The notes under the pieces are model-generated. The model was not told the DNA's origin and did no database searches. It worked only from the letters and a program-made list of their open reading frames with translations. DNA of 64,000 bases from Sipunculus nudus (lineage: Eukaryota; Annelida; Sipuncula; Golfingiida; Sipunculidae): positions 79,398,643-79,462,642 of the forward strand of contig CM049307.1 of NCBI GenBank assembly GCA_026874595.1, read 5' to 3'. Below, piece by piece: positions 54,201 to 64,000 of this stretch. Positions within the stretch are counted from its first letter, which is position 1; each line of letters opens with the position of its first letter. The position numbers and the translations under genes were made by a program.

Positions 54201-55765
54201 CCGACTACATTAAACTCTTCACCACATTTTTACCTATACGGCTGGTGTATATAGAAGCGGCAGTGCATTTTGGTGTTCAGGATATGACGCCCATAATCCC
54301 TAAACAGCAGAGTCCTACCTGTGTGAATGTGGTTCTGCACAGCAGTTTGTATGGATGATGCAATGTCCATGAGATTTAGGAAACGAATGGTAGACAAAGT
54401 CGAAAGCCTTGGAAAAGTCTAAAAATGACATTCGTCAATGGTTATTCTCATGGAGAAAATGCATTCTCCGAACGTTGACACACCATAACGAGTAGTGTGA
54501 ACGCGTCCGTGACAGTAATCCAATCGCACCACTCCGCGTAGGATTTGTGCAGGCACGCGAGTCATTGTATTGGTTCAATTGCTTTGTCCTGTGAAAACGT
54601 AGCCATTTACATGAGAGTCTATACTGGGCAACCATATGGATTTCATTAATAGCAGCACAATATAAATAATTTTCTTGAAATTCTAGAAAAACGTCATGTA
54701 GAATATAGTTTAATGTAATTGAAAATAAGAAAAAGTATAACATGATTAGTTATTTATATTTAGAGAGCACAATTTACTTTTGCTACATTGGAACACAAGA
54801 TGGTGAATTTACTTCATGACGGTGATCATCTACGAAGCGTTTTCACGTTTTTGATTTTTCCCAAGGCATTTGATATTGTCTATCATAATATATCAGGCGA
54901 TCCATAAAATAATAATGTTCTACGGATTTGCCAAATAAATTATCTTTTGCAACTGAAGACCGACCAGGTCCCTGGTTATGTTCCCAATTTTTGCTGGGTT
55001 ATAAATTCCATTTAATAATTCCTGAGGGTATTGGTGAAAGGACTAAATTTGTGTTGATCATAAATACACACCATTTCAAGAATTGGAGCCAATTGTTTTT
55101 AATTTGTAGGCAATTTCGCAAAATTTTACTTATTGTGTCTCGATAAAATACAATTTGACGGCTCGCAACCGATTTTTTCTTTGTCTCAGAGTACGAGTTA
55201 TTTATTTATTATTTTTTTTATGGCCTTACAACGCGCGCGTGGACATTGAGCCAAGACAGGATAAATGATATTATATGCAATTAAATTTTGCACAAAATAT
55301 ATATTCATATATATATATCTATTAATTGAATATAAAGTCAATATTTCAGATTCTTGGAAAAATTCATGATATTGTTCAATTTAATGAGAATTTGTCAGTT
55401 TTTAACCAGTTGTGTAATTAGCTGGCTCATGGTTGACGATTGCTTGGTTTATGTTTACTGTAATTTTTCAATGGGCTGAAACGTGACATGTGGAGAAAAA
55501 ATAAATTACTGTTGTCATGCATGTCGCTTATGTATAAAATATACAAAAAGGATCAACTTTGTCGTATTAAAGTAGTTTCTGTGCATGTGTTGTAAAAGGA
55601 TTTAGTAAAATCGACAAATGAGACCCTGTTACAAACCTCCGTGATCCCTGAATACCATATAATTCGATTTATCTAGTATATCATGGTCAAATGTGTCAAA
55701 CACAACACATTGGACATAAATTTGATATAAAGCAAAACAATGGACGAATATTTGTGGTTTATACC
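51235..55765. other. Intergenic, no gene recognised
   Basis: Contains a C/A homopolymer block (52166-52201), a duplicated 'gcgccctctgtcgg' (53271 and 53289), a (CT)n patch (53940-53962) and poly-G at 53657-53674. Open frames on both strands show no domains. Confidence 0.6.
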
Positions 55766-55771
55766 AATAAC

Positions 55772-57690
55772 TAGATGTGTCGGAACGACACGAATGCCCC
55801 CGCCTTGAGCAAATTAGAAATATTTGTTAAATTTTGTAAAAAAATTTAGGTTCAGGAGCTGTCAAAAGTCGGTCAACGGGGGCAAAATGCAAACGCGATC
55901 TGTAACAGGTCATTATCAAGCAAGACGCCAAAATCAGGCCAGTATCTGCAGGCATTGAGGCAAGTCCATACATGTGCAATTCTTCAAAAAAGTTTCTGTT
56001 TTTCATGAAATTTTCTATGTTCAGGATCTGTCATTGGTCAAAAATAGGTCAACTGGGACGAAACGCGAACTCGATCTGTAAGTGGTTATTATGTGCCCAC
56101 AGACCAAACATTAGGCCAGTATCTGTAAGCATTGCATTGCGAAACTAGAATATTAGCAAAAGCTGATAATCAGTTATAAATTTAAATTGGAGAGGTATGT
56201 ACCATACTTCATTACAATCCACCAAATGCTTCCTGAGAAATAAGCTCCTAAGTTTTTTTTTTATTCTAAGCTCTGTGACCTTGAAAAGTAGGCCAAGATC
56301 ACCCATCTTTGAACTTGACCAAGATTGTGTAAATATGAAATAGCACTGAAGAAATGAAGTTCCTGCGTTGAATACCTTTGGAGATATCTCCACAAAAGGC
56401 CAAAGTTGAAAAATCCGATAAAAATTCATTAAAAAATCAGAAATTGTAGGTTTTGCCACCAAAATTGTGCAGCTCGTACAGACCATCATTCCCTATGAGT
56501 TTTGTGAAAATCCACACAATGCTTCCTCAGATATAAACTTCTGAGTGTTTTTGTATAATCAGCTCTAAAACAAAGAAAAATAGCTCAAGGTCACCCATCT
56601 TCCAACTTGACCAAGATTTTGTTGATATATATCTTCACTGATTAAATAAAATTTCTACAGTGAATTCTTTTAGAGATATCCCACTCACAAGGCCAAAATT
56701 GAAAAATCCGATAAAAATTGATTAAAAAATCAGAAATTGCAGGTGGCATCACCAAAATTGTGCAGCACGTACATACGATCAGTCCGAATGATCATAGTAA
56801 GTTTTGTGAAAATCCACACATTGGTTCCTCAGATATAAGCTTCTGAGTGTTTTCTATAATCAGCTCTAAAATGTAGAAAAGTGGGTCATGGTCACCCATC
56901 TTCAAACTTGACTGAGATTTTATCGATATACATCTTCACTGATGAAATAAAATTCCAACGGTGAATCCTTTTAGAGATATCCCGGTCACAAGGTCACAAA
57001 GTTAATGGACGCCAGACGGATTGACGGACAGACAGACGGACAGCTTGGGTGACGACAATAGCCCATCAGCCTATGAGCTGATCGAGGGCTAAAAAGGCTG
57101 TACATGTACATATCTGTTAAAAATTTCTATTTTTCATGAAATTGTCTATATTTAGGAGCCTTAAAACGGTCAAAAGTAGGTCAACCGGGACAAAACGCGA
57201 ACTCGATCTGAGACTGGTCATTATCTGCCAACACATAAAAAATTCAGGGCGGTATCTGCAAGTATTGCGGAAAAAAGTCCGTACATATGCATTTATAATG
57301 AAAATTTCTATTTTTCATGAAATTTTCTATGTTCAGGAGCAGTCAAACGGTAAAAAATAGGTCAACTGGGACAAAACACGAACTCGATCTGTAACTGGTC
57401 ATTTTCTGCCCCCACACCAAAAATCGGGCCCATATCTGCAGGCATCGCGAAAGGAAGTCCCTACATGTGCACTTGTCATGAAAATTTATATTTTTCATGA
57501 AATTTTCTATGTAAGGGCACCCTCAAACGGTCAAAAGTAGGTCAACTAGGACAAAACGAGAACTCGATCTGTAACTGGTCATTATCTGCCCACACACCAA
57601 AAATCAGGCAAGCATCTGCAGGCACTGCGGAAAAGAACTCCGTACATATGCATTTGTTATGAAAATTGCTATTTGTCAGTGCGCCTGCAC
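55772..57690. repeat. Array of about 175-182 bp repeats, split by a nested element
   Basis: Starts ACTAGATGTGTCGGAACGAC (a small hairpin, TGTGTCG-GAA-CGACACG). Units contain 'cgcgaactcgatctgtaact', 'ggtcattatctgcc' and 'gaaattttctatgttcagg'. 'gatctgtaa/gagac' falls near 55900, 56074, 57205, 57387 and 57567. The array is interrupted at 56146-57095. Confidence 0.75.
56146..57095. mobile_element. Nested tandem-core element (HINE/MITE-like)
   Basis: Starts CTAGAATATTAGCAAAAGCT and ends with the hairpin AGCCC-ATCAGC-CTATGA-GCTGAT-CGA-GGGCT. The core is three units of about 290-300 bp, each with 'ggtcacccatcttcaaactt' and 'ttagagatatccc'. A 'gacggacagacagacggaca' run precedes the 3' hairpin. The start and 3' hairpin echo the elements at 4672 and 6268. 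Confidence 0.55.
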
Positions 57691-58026
57691 TTATAAACCT
57701 GACTTATCAAACCAGCTGTTACACTGAAATATACAAGGTGAGATTTGTTCATTTCAAGCCACTTGACGCACCTGGATGAACTCAGTAAAGGCGCTTAGAA
57801 TTTTAAGGGAAACATTTATTAAATTCAGAGAATATATGTCCTCGTGTTTCGGATTATTGTGTTATAACAATAATGAGAATAAGGAGAAGAAGAGGAACAG
57901 CTGCAACAATAAAAACAACAGTAATGATAACATTGTACATTGTAATTACAGTATTATACATTGCAATACATAACTCGTTGCCATGGGTTATAACTGAAAC
58001 GGAGGAAGAGCAAGTATAGTAAATAA

Positions 58027-58137
58027 TAGTCAAGAACTGGACTGTTTTGGGCCTATTTATAATCAGATAGTTTATGTGACGGGGCAACATAGACTATCAG
58101 ATAATAAATAGGCCCCGAACAGGACAGTTCTGGACTA
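58027..58137. repeat. Near-perfect 111-nt hairpin (51-nt arms, 9-nt loop)
   Basis: The left arm 58027-58077 (starts TAGTCAAGAACTGGACTG) pairs with 58087-58137 (ends CAGTTCTGGACTA), 43 of 51 positions. The loop is GACGGGGCA. It could be a small fold-back MITE or a microRNA-like precursor. Confidence 0.8.
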
Positions 58138-58248
58138 ATTAAATACAAAAATTATAAGCTGTGGAAAATTTCATTTTTCTTCTAAAGGTATGAAAATATA
58201 TATATCAAAGGCTATATTGTTACATACTCCCATATATACAGACAAAGA

Positions 58249-58270
58249 ATTATTATTATTATTATTATTC

Positions 58271-58302
<32 letters not shown>

Positions 58303-58347
58303 TTCATTTTTATATTTTTATTTTTATTACTATTATTATTATTATTT
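58249..58347. repeat. (TTA)n microsatellite
   Basis: About 30 imperfect TTA/ATT units. Confidence 0.9.
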
Positions 58348-59145
58348 TCATTTCTTAACGGCGGTAAGAAAAAAAAAGTGATCTAAAGATAACCTTTTTA
58401 TTTTTATTTTTCTACCACCAAAATTAAAAAGAAATATAAAATCACAGATCGTAATGGTACCGAATATTTCGCCAGATGTCTGGGCTTATAACACATCCAA
58501 CAGTTTATGTATCACATTATTCTTTTTAAGAGCCCGGTTGGAAAGAAAAAAAAATCATTCTTTTAATTGGTTATGTTGTATGAATAAAATTACTTGTAAC
58601 CAGCAGGACACAAACAACAGCAAGGTTTTTGTGCTAATAGCTGGAAACCTTGCAAATTTACGGGTCACAATGAAATGAAAGACTTTCAATAAAAGTCAAA
58701 AGGTCATGAGATTTTCCCCATGCCCAAAATCTAAAAACTGAGAAACTTATTTTTCCTGTGCATGGTGGAATCAAATGGTCAATTTTTGAAAAATTACTTG
58801 TTTGAAGCTGCTTGAAGGGGAAATTTTGACTTGACTGCATTCGGACCAGAAAAGTGAGATACACAAGCCCCGAATTTCTTGGTCTTGTTTGTCCAGGGGG
58901 TAAAAATTAATATCAGAATGTATTTTGAAAACTGTTTAAAAGAAGGTCCAAACCTCAGGTGTTTTACAGATATTATAAAGGGAAAACAAAAACAGCCACG
59001 TGTCTTGACAGAATACCAAGCAGCCGGCTTTGTAGATCACAACCTTTCATGTACTGATGTTAAGAGTGACCATCGCACACTCTTTGTTAACATTTCCCTT
59101 TCAGAGAAGGATGCGATTTGACCAGGAAGTTTTTGTTTGTTGTGT

Positions 59146-59395
59146 AGACTGGCCCAGTCGATGAAACGGTTGAGACATAATTCCTCCTACTAGCAGAGCA
59201 ATCAAACTTACTCTTGCTGTATCGCAACGCTTAGGACATGGTACTACAACCTCGCGGCATAATAACGAAAGTATGGCTCTCTGGCCGACTTTTCAGATAT
59301 GACCGGACTCTGAGTTACGTCTTTCGGTACATGGAATCTCATTTATTTTACGCATTTTAGTAGCAAACTGCAATACTAAAGCCCAGGCAGGGCTA
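59146..59395. mobile_element. Non-autonomous MULE-like element, short copy (partner 11629-12675)
   Basis: Begins AGACTGGCCCAGTC and ends GCCCAGGCAGGGCTA, as in the long copy, but is only 250 bp and internally deleted. It is flanked by its own exact 10-bp duplication TTTGTTGTGT at 59136-59145 and 59396-59405. Shared right-end phrases include 'gcattttagtag'. Confidence 0.85.
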
Positions 59396-59409
59396 TTTGT
59401 TGTGTATGA

Positions 59410-60640
59410 GAACTGATATCAGGACGCGCGTATAACTGTTCTACATCATCCAGCATCACGAGGGACAGAATTGGTTAGTTGTTATATTGTCAGAGAACTT
59501 GTGTTGGGAAACATTAAAATGTTGTCATATATGAAAATAAAAATGAAGATTAGGCAATATAAAAACTTTTTTTTTTCTTAGGTTTGATTTTGGAATGGAG
59601 CAAAGTTGTTCTGTGACACTGCCCTGTGTATATAGCTTGTACAGCCCTACAAACCATGACCACTGGCCTGCTGTCCTGAGACCAGACCCTGCTGTCCTAC
59701 GACTCTGGATTGCAGTGTACTTCTGTTCGGCAACACTGTCCTGGAACACTGTCCCCCCAGGAGCTGCGAGTGAGGCCTTTCGTTTTGACTTTGCCGAGCT
59801 GATTTCAAAAGGCCGAAGAGTAGTGAATGCTCTGAGTCCAGCATCATACATCGCCCCCTACTGGCAACTCTGGATACTAATCACAAATTGTCAGTGGGCT
59901 CCATATCGTCATTAAAAAAAAAAAATTTAAACACATGGAATTCACATTACATGTCGGGGAGGAGGGGCTCAGTTCCTGATGATAGTTACTAACATGAAAG
60001 TATATGTCACAGAGTATTTTTTTTAAGTTGACACCCTACATTTTTGTTATCAGTTGGCCTTAACCTTTGCAAAATAATATGGTTTGGTTATTTTTGCCGG
60101 TCAATTTTCATTTTAAAGCAAGAATGGAGGGCAAATATGTACAAATGTATACTTTATAGGAAAGTCTTGCAACATATCACCTCAAAATGGCCAGTGTGAT
60201 ACATTTACTCATAACATACACTTGTCTTATGTCACTGAAGCAAAGAAATTGCTAAAGTCAGCACCATGAATGGATGCCCTCGATATTTACCCATCTACTT
60301 GGTACTCTGTGATGAGGTAATAGTATTACGTCCCTCTGGCACAGTGCAATGTTTACTTACGTACCACTTAATAATAAACACCAAACAGTGGTCATTCACA
60401 TGCATCCTGTGCATATTCACTATTACTGTCCGCTTATAAAATGTCAACCCCAAACTGAAAAAGTTATAAAGGTTTAGCATAGCTATAAAGGTGTACCTGT
60501 TAAAAGATTCTTAGAGTGGCTTATCTAAAAGAAGTTTTGTAGAATAGTATGGTATATCTAAGGAAGATTCATTGATAACTTATGTCCATCATTATATGTT
60601 ACAACACACACCCACACGTGTAATTATGTACCTATATATA
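59410..60640. other. Intergenic, no gene supported
   Basis: A GC-richer block at 59590-59915 is open in frames on both strands but shows no domain and has internal 'gctgtcctg' repeats. Otherwise AT-rich. Confidence 0.5.
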
Positions 60641-60642
60641 TA

Positions 60643-61537
60643 CAGAAGAAGCCGCTTAATTGCAAGAGGCTTTTGTCAAGCAAATTTGTTGCAATTAACC
60701 GAAGTTGCATTTAGGCGAAGTTCACCGTCTACCATGTGTAAGGGGAAGCCGAATGATCGATTGGACCTCCGAATATCTAATTAACTTGTCATTTGTTTTG
60801 TAACACTATTCGCATTGTGATATAGAATAAAAACACCAGTATTAGATAACTTTTATTATAAATAATAATATATACAAGAGAACACAATAAAAGCCAAGCC
60901 ATAGAGAGTTATTAAAGATCACATATATTAACAAAGGCAATATACTTTTCTGTGTAATCTTGGATGAGTGTCTCCCTCTGAGCGATTATTCGAGAAATCT
61001 GTGTCTAAGACACGGCAAACTTCTTTGAAATGTCGACTTGTGGAACCCTTAGGTCTTTCATCTTGATTTCTTTATACTTGTCAGCCAAGGAGAGATCGTT
61101 GCTTATACACTTGCCACTCATGACTGAATAGTGACATGATTCGAAATTTGCTGGTCTTTTATAGAAGAGATGTTTTGACATGACATAACGAACATAAGGA
61201 GTGAAAGATGTAAGTTTATATAAGAGCCTTTGACAATTCTATTAAGAGTATCATCAAGGGCACAAACCATGGGACGGCTAGCACACACAGATTGTGAATA
61301 TATATATTCACAATCAAAACTTATTTATTATTAACCTTCATGTTTTAAAACAGGAATATCATATTAGTGCAAGCATCAATTTAATGAAGTACTCTTAAAA
61401 CAGGAGCAACTATAGAAATATTTCAAAGAAGGTGGCAGCACAGAATGTGGCAGCTAATAACTCATTATGGTGGGCACCTCTAAAAGTGAGCAGTTTTGTC
61501 ATGTCCCAAAGTCGCCCACATTATAGAGGTTCGACTG
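60643..61537 (-). mobile_element. Pogo/Tigger-like DNA transposon remnant
   Basis: 895 bp between TA dinucleotides (60641-60642 and 61538-61539), with ends CAGAAGAAGCCGCTTAATTG and, from the right, CAGTCGAACCTCTATAATGT. The minus strand near 60950-61120 encodes LSLADKYKEIKMKDLRVPQV, then DISKKFAVS (stop) TQISRIIAQRE, which is the CENP-B/pogo N-terminal helix-turn-helix. An in-frame TAG and loss of the catalytic region make it inactive. Confidence 0.75.
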
Positions 61538-61559
61538 TACTTGCAATAAGTATGGGTCT

Positions 61560-62081
61560 TTATATTTTAATTTTTTTTCATATATGGCAGCTGTCCAAAA
61601 TCATGAATAACACACTCATTTAACGGTACTTTTTCATCTATTTCGTAGAACATAATGTTGATATGTGAGGCGTGATATGTCTGTATACATTATAGTACAC
61701 GGTTACACGTTCAAACGTGCATCTTTTCTCCACACTTTTTATACGCCCGTCAGTGACGGAACGAATAATGGTATACACACTTTCCGCCGTCTGTCCGTTC
61801 ATTTCCCAGGGTAACCTCTAAGTCCTTTTTTTCAATATATGAATAAAAAGTTCTTTAAAATTAAAATGCTCTTTGTTTGATCTTGTCCGTTTTCACTGCA
61901 AAAGAATTATACAGAACTATACATCTTGAAGAACATGTCTTTCAGTATATTATACAACGCAGCACACGTCTCAGGTACTATCCTGCTTATGGTGTTATCC
62001 AATCATAATAATACACTGTTTGGTGTGACCACCTACTCCTACTTAATCACAATAATTACTGTAGGCCTTGGTACAAGTTCA
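61560..62081. other. Intergenic, no gene recognised
   Basis: Contains 'cgccgtctgtccgttcattt', a common low-complexity phrase of this genome (61787 on). Nothing coding is supported. Confidence 0.5.
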
Positions 62082-62089
62082 TTTCCGAG

Positions 62090-62500
62090 TAGGGCTGAAA
62101 CGGGTACAAAATTTTGGAATCGAGTACCCGATAGGCATCACCCGACTCGGACTCGAGTACTCGTTACCATGGCAACGCTGTAAAGTTAAACGGATATCTG
62201 TTTATGCAAAACATACATAAATTTGACTCCAATCGAAGGAATAGATATAGATACTAAAATTTTACAGAGTGGAAAAATCCATTCGAATGCATATAAATAA
62301 TATATGTGAGTCTCTTCGAAATAAATTGTACACTATGATTATTACATCGATAATGAATAAATAGGTCCAGACTGCCAGTAAATTTGCAGTTATATTCATA
62401 TATGCATGTACATACACGAGTACTCGAGTCCGAATTTTGGACTCGGGTACTCGGTAAGTATTACCCGGACTCGAGTACTCGAGTACTTCTTTCAGCCCTA
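62090..62500. mobile_element. hAT-type MITE with 8-bp TSD
   Basis: Starts TAGGGCTGAAACGGGTAC and ends TACTTCTTTCAGCCCTA, so the inverted ends share TAGGGCTGAAA. An exact 8-bp duplication TTTCCGAG lies at 62082-62089 and 62501-62508. Subterminal arms are rich in CTCGAGTACTCGAG-like palindromes (62130-62165 and 62418-62488). No transposase is encoded. Confidence 0.9.
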
Positions 62501-62508
62501 TTTCCGAG

Positions 62509-64000
62509 GGTAGTCCTTTTAGGATGATAAGGTTTTTCATGTCTCTGCTCTCTTTCCCACTCGACCAGTAGTAGAATGTTTTTTAGTTTGCTGAGAGGAA
62601 TAGACTGCAATATGGATAAAACAAGGGACCCATGGGTCACGGCGCTCAGCTGTTATATATGATAAAAAATATGATTTGGGAAGGAGGCATATGCTTGTTT
62701 TGTGTGGTAATAAATATAAGCTCTATTATGAGTTGTTGGTGTTTAGCTTATGTACGATTTTGATAGTATCTTTGGAGACAGGGAAGAGGATTAATTTCAT
62801 TTATTTTATTAACAAATAGAGAGCTATTGTCACACAGATTTTGACTTGGCCATATAACTTATAAGCAGCACATATAATAAAAGAGTTTAACTATTTATTA
62901 AAAATTAATAACAAATATTGTGCCAATATAATTTTTATTAAAAAATATAATAAGAAAATAATATGTTTTTTTAAAATAAAATATAACTGAAATGATTATT
63001 GAAATAATATTATAGAATATATTCATGAATGCATTCATGAATACAATTTGAAAGTATCTGCACTGGTATTCAACTACTCTATCTGAATTCCAATTCTAAT
63101 GCAATAAAATTTTTTAATGCAGAACATATTCATATTCGTATTCAAATACATTTGCAAAGCATTCGCACCATGTCTATAGTATTTATTCAGTTTTAGCCAA
63201 ACAATGATGTTGAGAATCCAGAATATACAAAATTCACAAATTTAAATAATGATCATAAGTACCTGGTTTAATGGCTTTTATTTATGTTAAAAAAAATAAA
63301 TATAAAATATTCACTTTGGACTACTTTGACATCAATCTACACACTAGACACAGTAGGAATCTAGATTAATATTAGCAATTGCATCTTTGTCTATCATTAA
63401 TTTCCTTCATATGATCCTTAATGATTAGTAATGAATAATATGATTTATTTTTTTATCATTAAAATTTCACTGAAAAATACCATAGGTGACTGCATGCTGT
63501 TATTTGGAATAACATTGACACTCTCATTCTATCCATCCATACAAGATTCTTACATCATCAGTAACTGCAAGTTAATTTTCTGTTACTCGTCATCTAACAA
63601 ATTCCTTTTCTATAAAATTTTCTTTAATTTGTTATAAAAAAAAACCAATACAAAATTATTAATTTATTGTTTATTGTTATGTTGATTTTCAAAACAACTA
63701 CTAGATGAGTTGGGTTGGACACCTGGATCAACTGTGGCTAGGCATTAGCTGCCTGGCTGTCCCAGTGTATGCTTCGCTCAAGCATGCATAATCTGATGAG
63801 AGGTCAACAAGGTCAACATACAGGTGACTGAAGAGGGGCTGGATTAAGCCTGGGTCTGACATGGTCTCATAAAAACATTAATAAAAGCTACAATATTTGG
63901 CCAATTTCTTTCAGCTTTCTAAACTACAAAGATGAAATCCTAATGTGTGCATAATATGAAAATTATGTCAACAGTGCTCTCAGGAAACAAACGTGCCATG
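62509..64000. other. AT-rich intergenic tail, no gene recognised
   Basis: Very AT-rich from 62880 to 63650. A short 'agggacccatgggtcacgg' plus 'gctcagctg' phrase near 62625 resembles sequences at 399 and 3515. A GC-richer patch at 63710-63870 has no identifiable frame. Confidence 0.5.

Noticed and set aside
59595-59915. 106-codon plus-strand frame with an equally long minus-strand frame
   Set aside because: Open in both directions in a GC-rich patch with short internal repeats; no domain, splice or initiation evidence.

Overview
This is eukaryotic, animal-type DNA. It is AT-rich, its genes have GT-AG introns, and it is full of (TA)n microsatellites, poly-G/C tracts and transposon remnants. 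The gene families and the style of the repeats (arrays with 'gacggacagac' motifs, Gmr1-like LTR elements, Helentron-like modules) suggest a marine invertebrate, perhaps a bivalve or other mollusc. That taxonomic guess is inference only.

Region 1 (1-10.5 kb, minus strand): six in-phase exons of a SAM-domain gene of the SAMD3-like type, running off the left edge. The SAM domain itself is split between the first two coding exons. The intron between them holds an intact 829-codon transposase-like ORF (two zinc fingers, CACTA/Plavaka-like core, DUF4218-like tail) on the same strand, with a splice acceptor just before it and a donor just after its stop. The ORF's ATG is only 56 nt from the donor of the SAM exon, so there is no room there for a separate promoter or transposon end. 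I infer that both proteins belong to one alternatively spliced transposon transcription unit, laid out like maize En/Spm (tnpD ORFs inside tnpA intron 1). This is the most interesting system in the window.

Region 2 (10.5-17 kb): intergenic. It holds a 1,047-bp non-autonomous DNA element with a 10-bp target duplication (an internally deleted sister lies at 59.1 kb), a CpG-rich block with E-box and CRE sites, a fragment resembling the N-terminus of a monocarboxylate transporter, and a possible solo LTR.

Region 3 (17.3-46.7 kb, plus strand): a complete nine-coding-exon ionotropic glutamate receptor-like gene of about 518 aa. All exon phases match. It has a signal peptide and then goes straight into the S1 ligand-binding half, so the amino-terminal domain is absent. 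Several ligand-contact residues and the M3 SYTANLAAF motif are altered, and the Q/R-site residue is a genomically encoded Arg. Its introns hold a TRIM retrotransposon, a fold-back MITE inside a minisatellite, a 68-bp satellite, LINE pieces, and a broken Gmr1-like Ty3/Gypsy element (38.0-44.4 kb, minus) whose integrase lies upstream of its reverse transcriptase.

Region 4 (46.7-64 kb): no host gene recognised. It holds a decayed non-LTR retrotransposon (48.8-51.2 kb, minus), nested tandem-repeat elements (55.8-57.7 kb), a 110-nt near-palindrome, a pogo/Tigger-like element (60.6-61.5 kb), a hAT-type MITE with an 8-bp target duplication (62.1-62.5 kb), and AT-rich filler.
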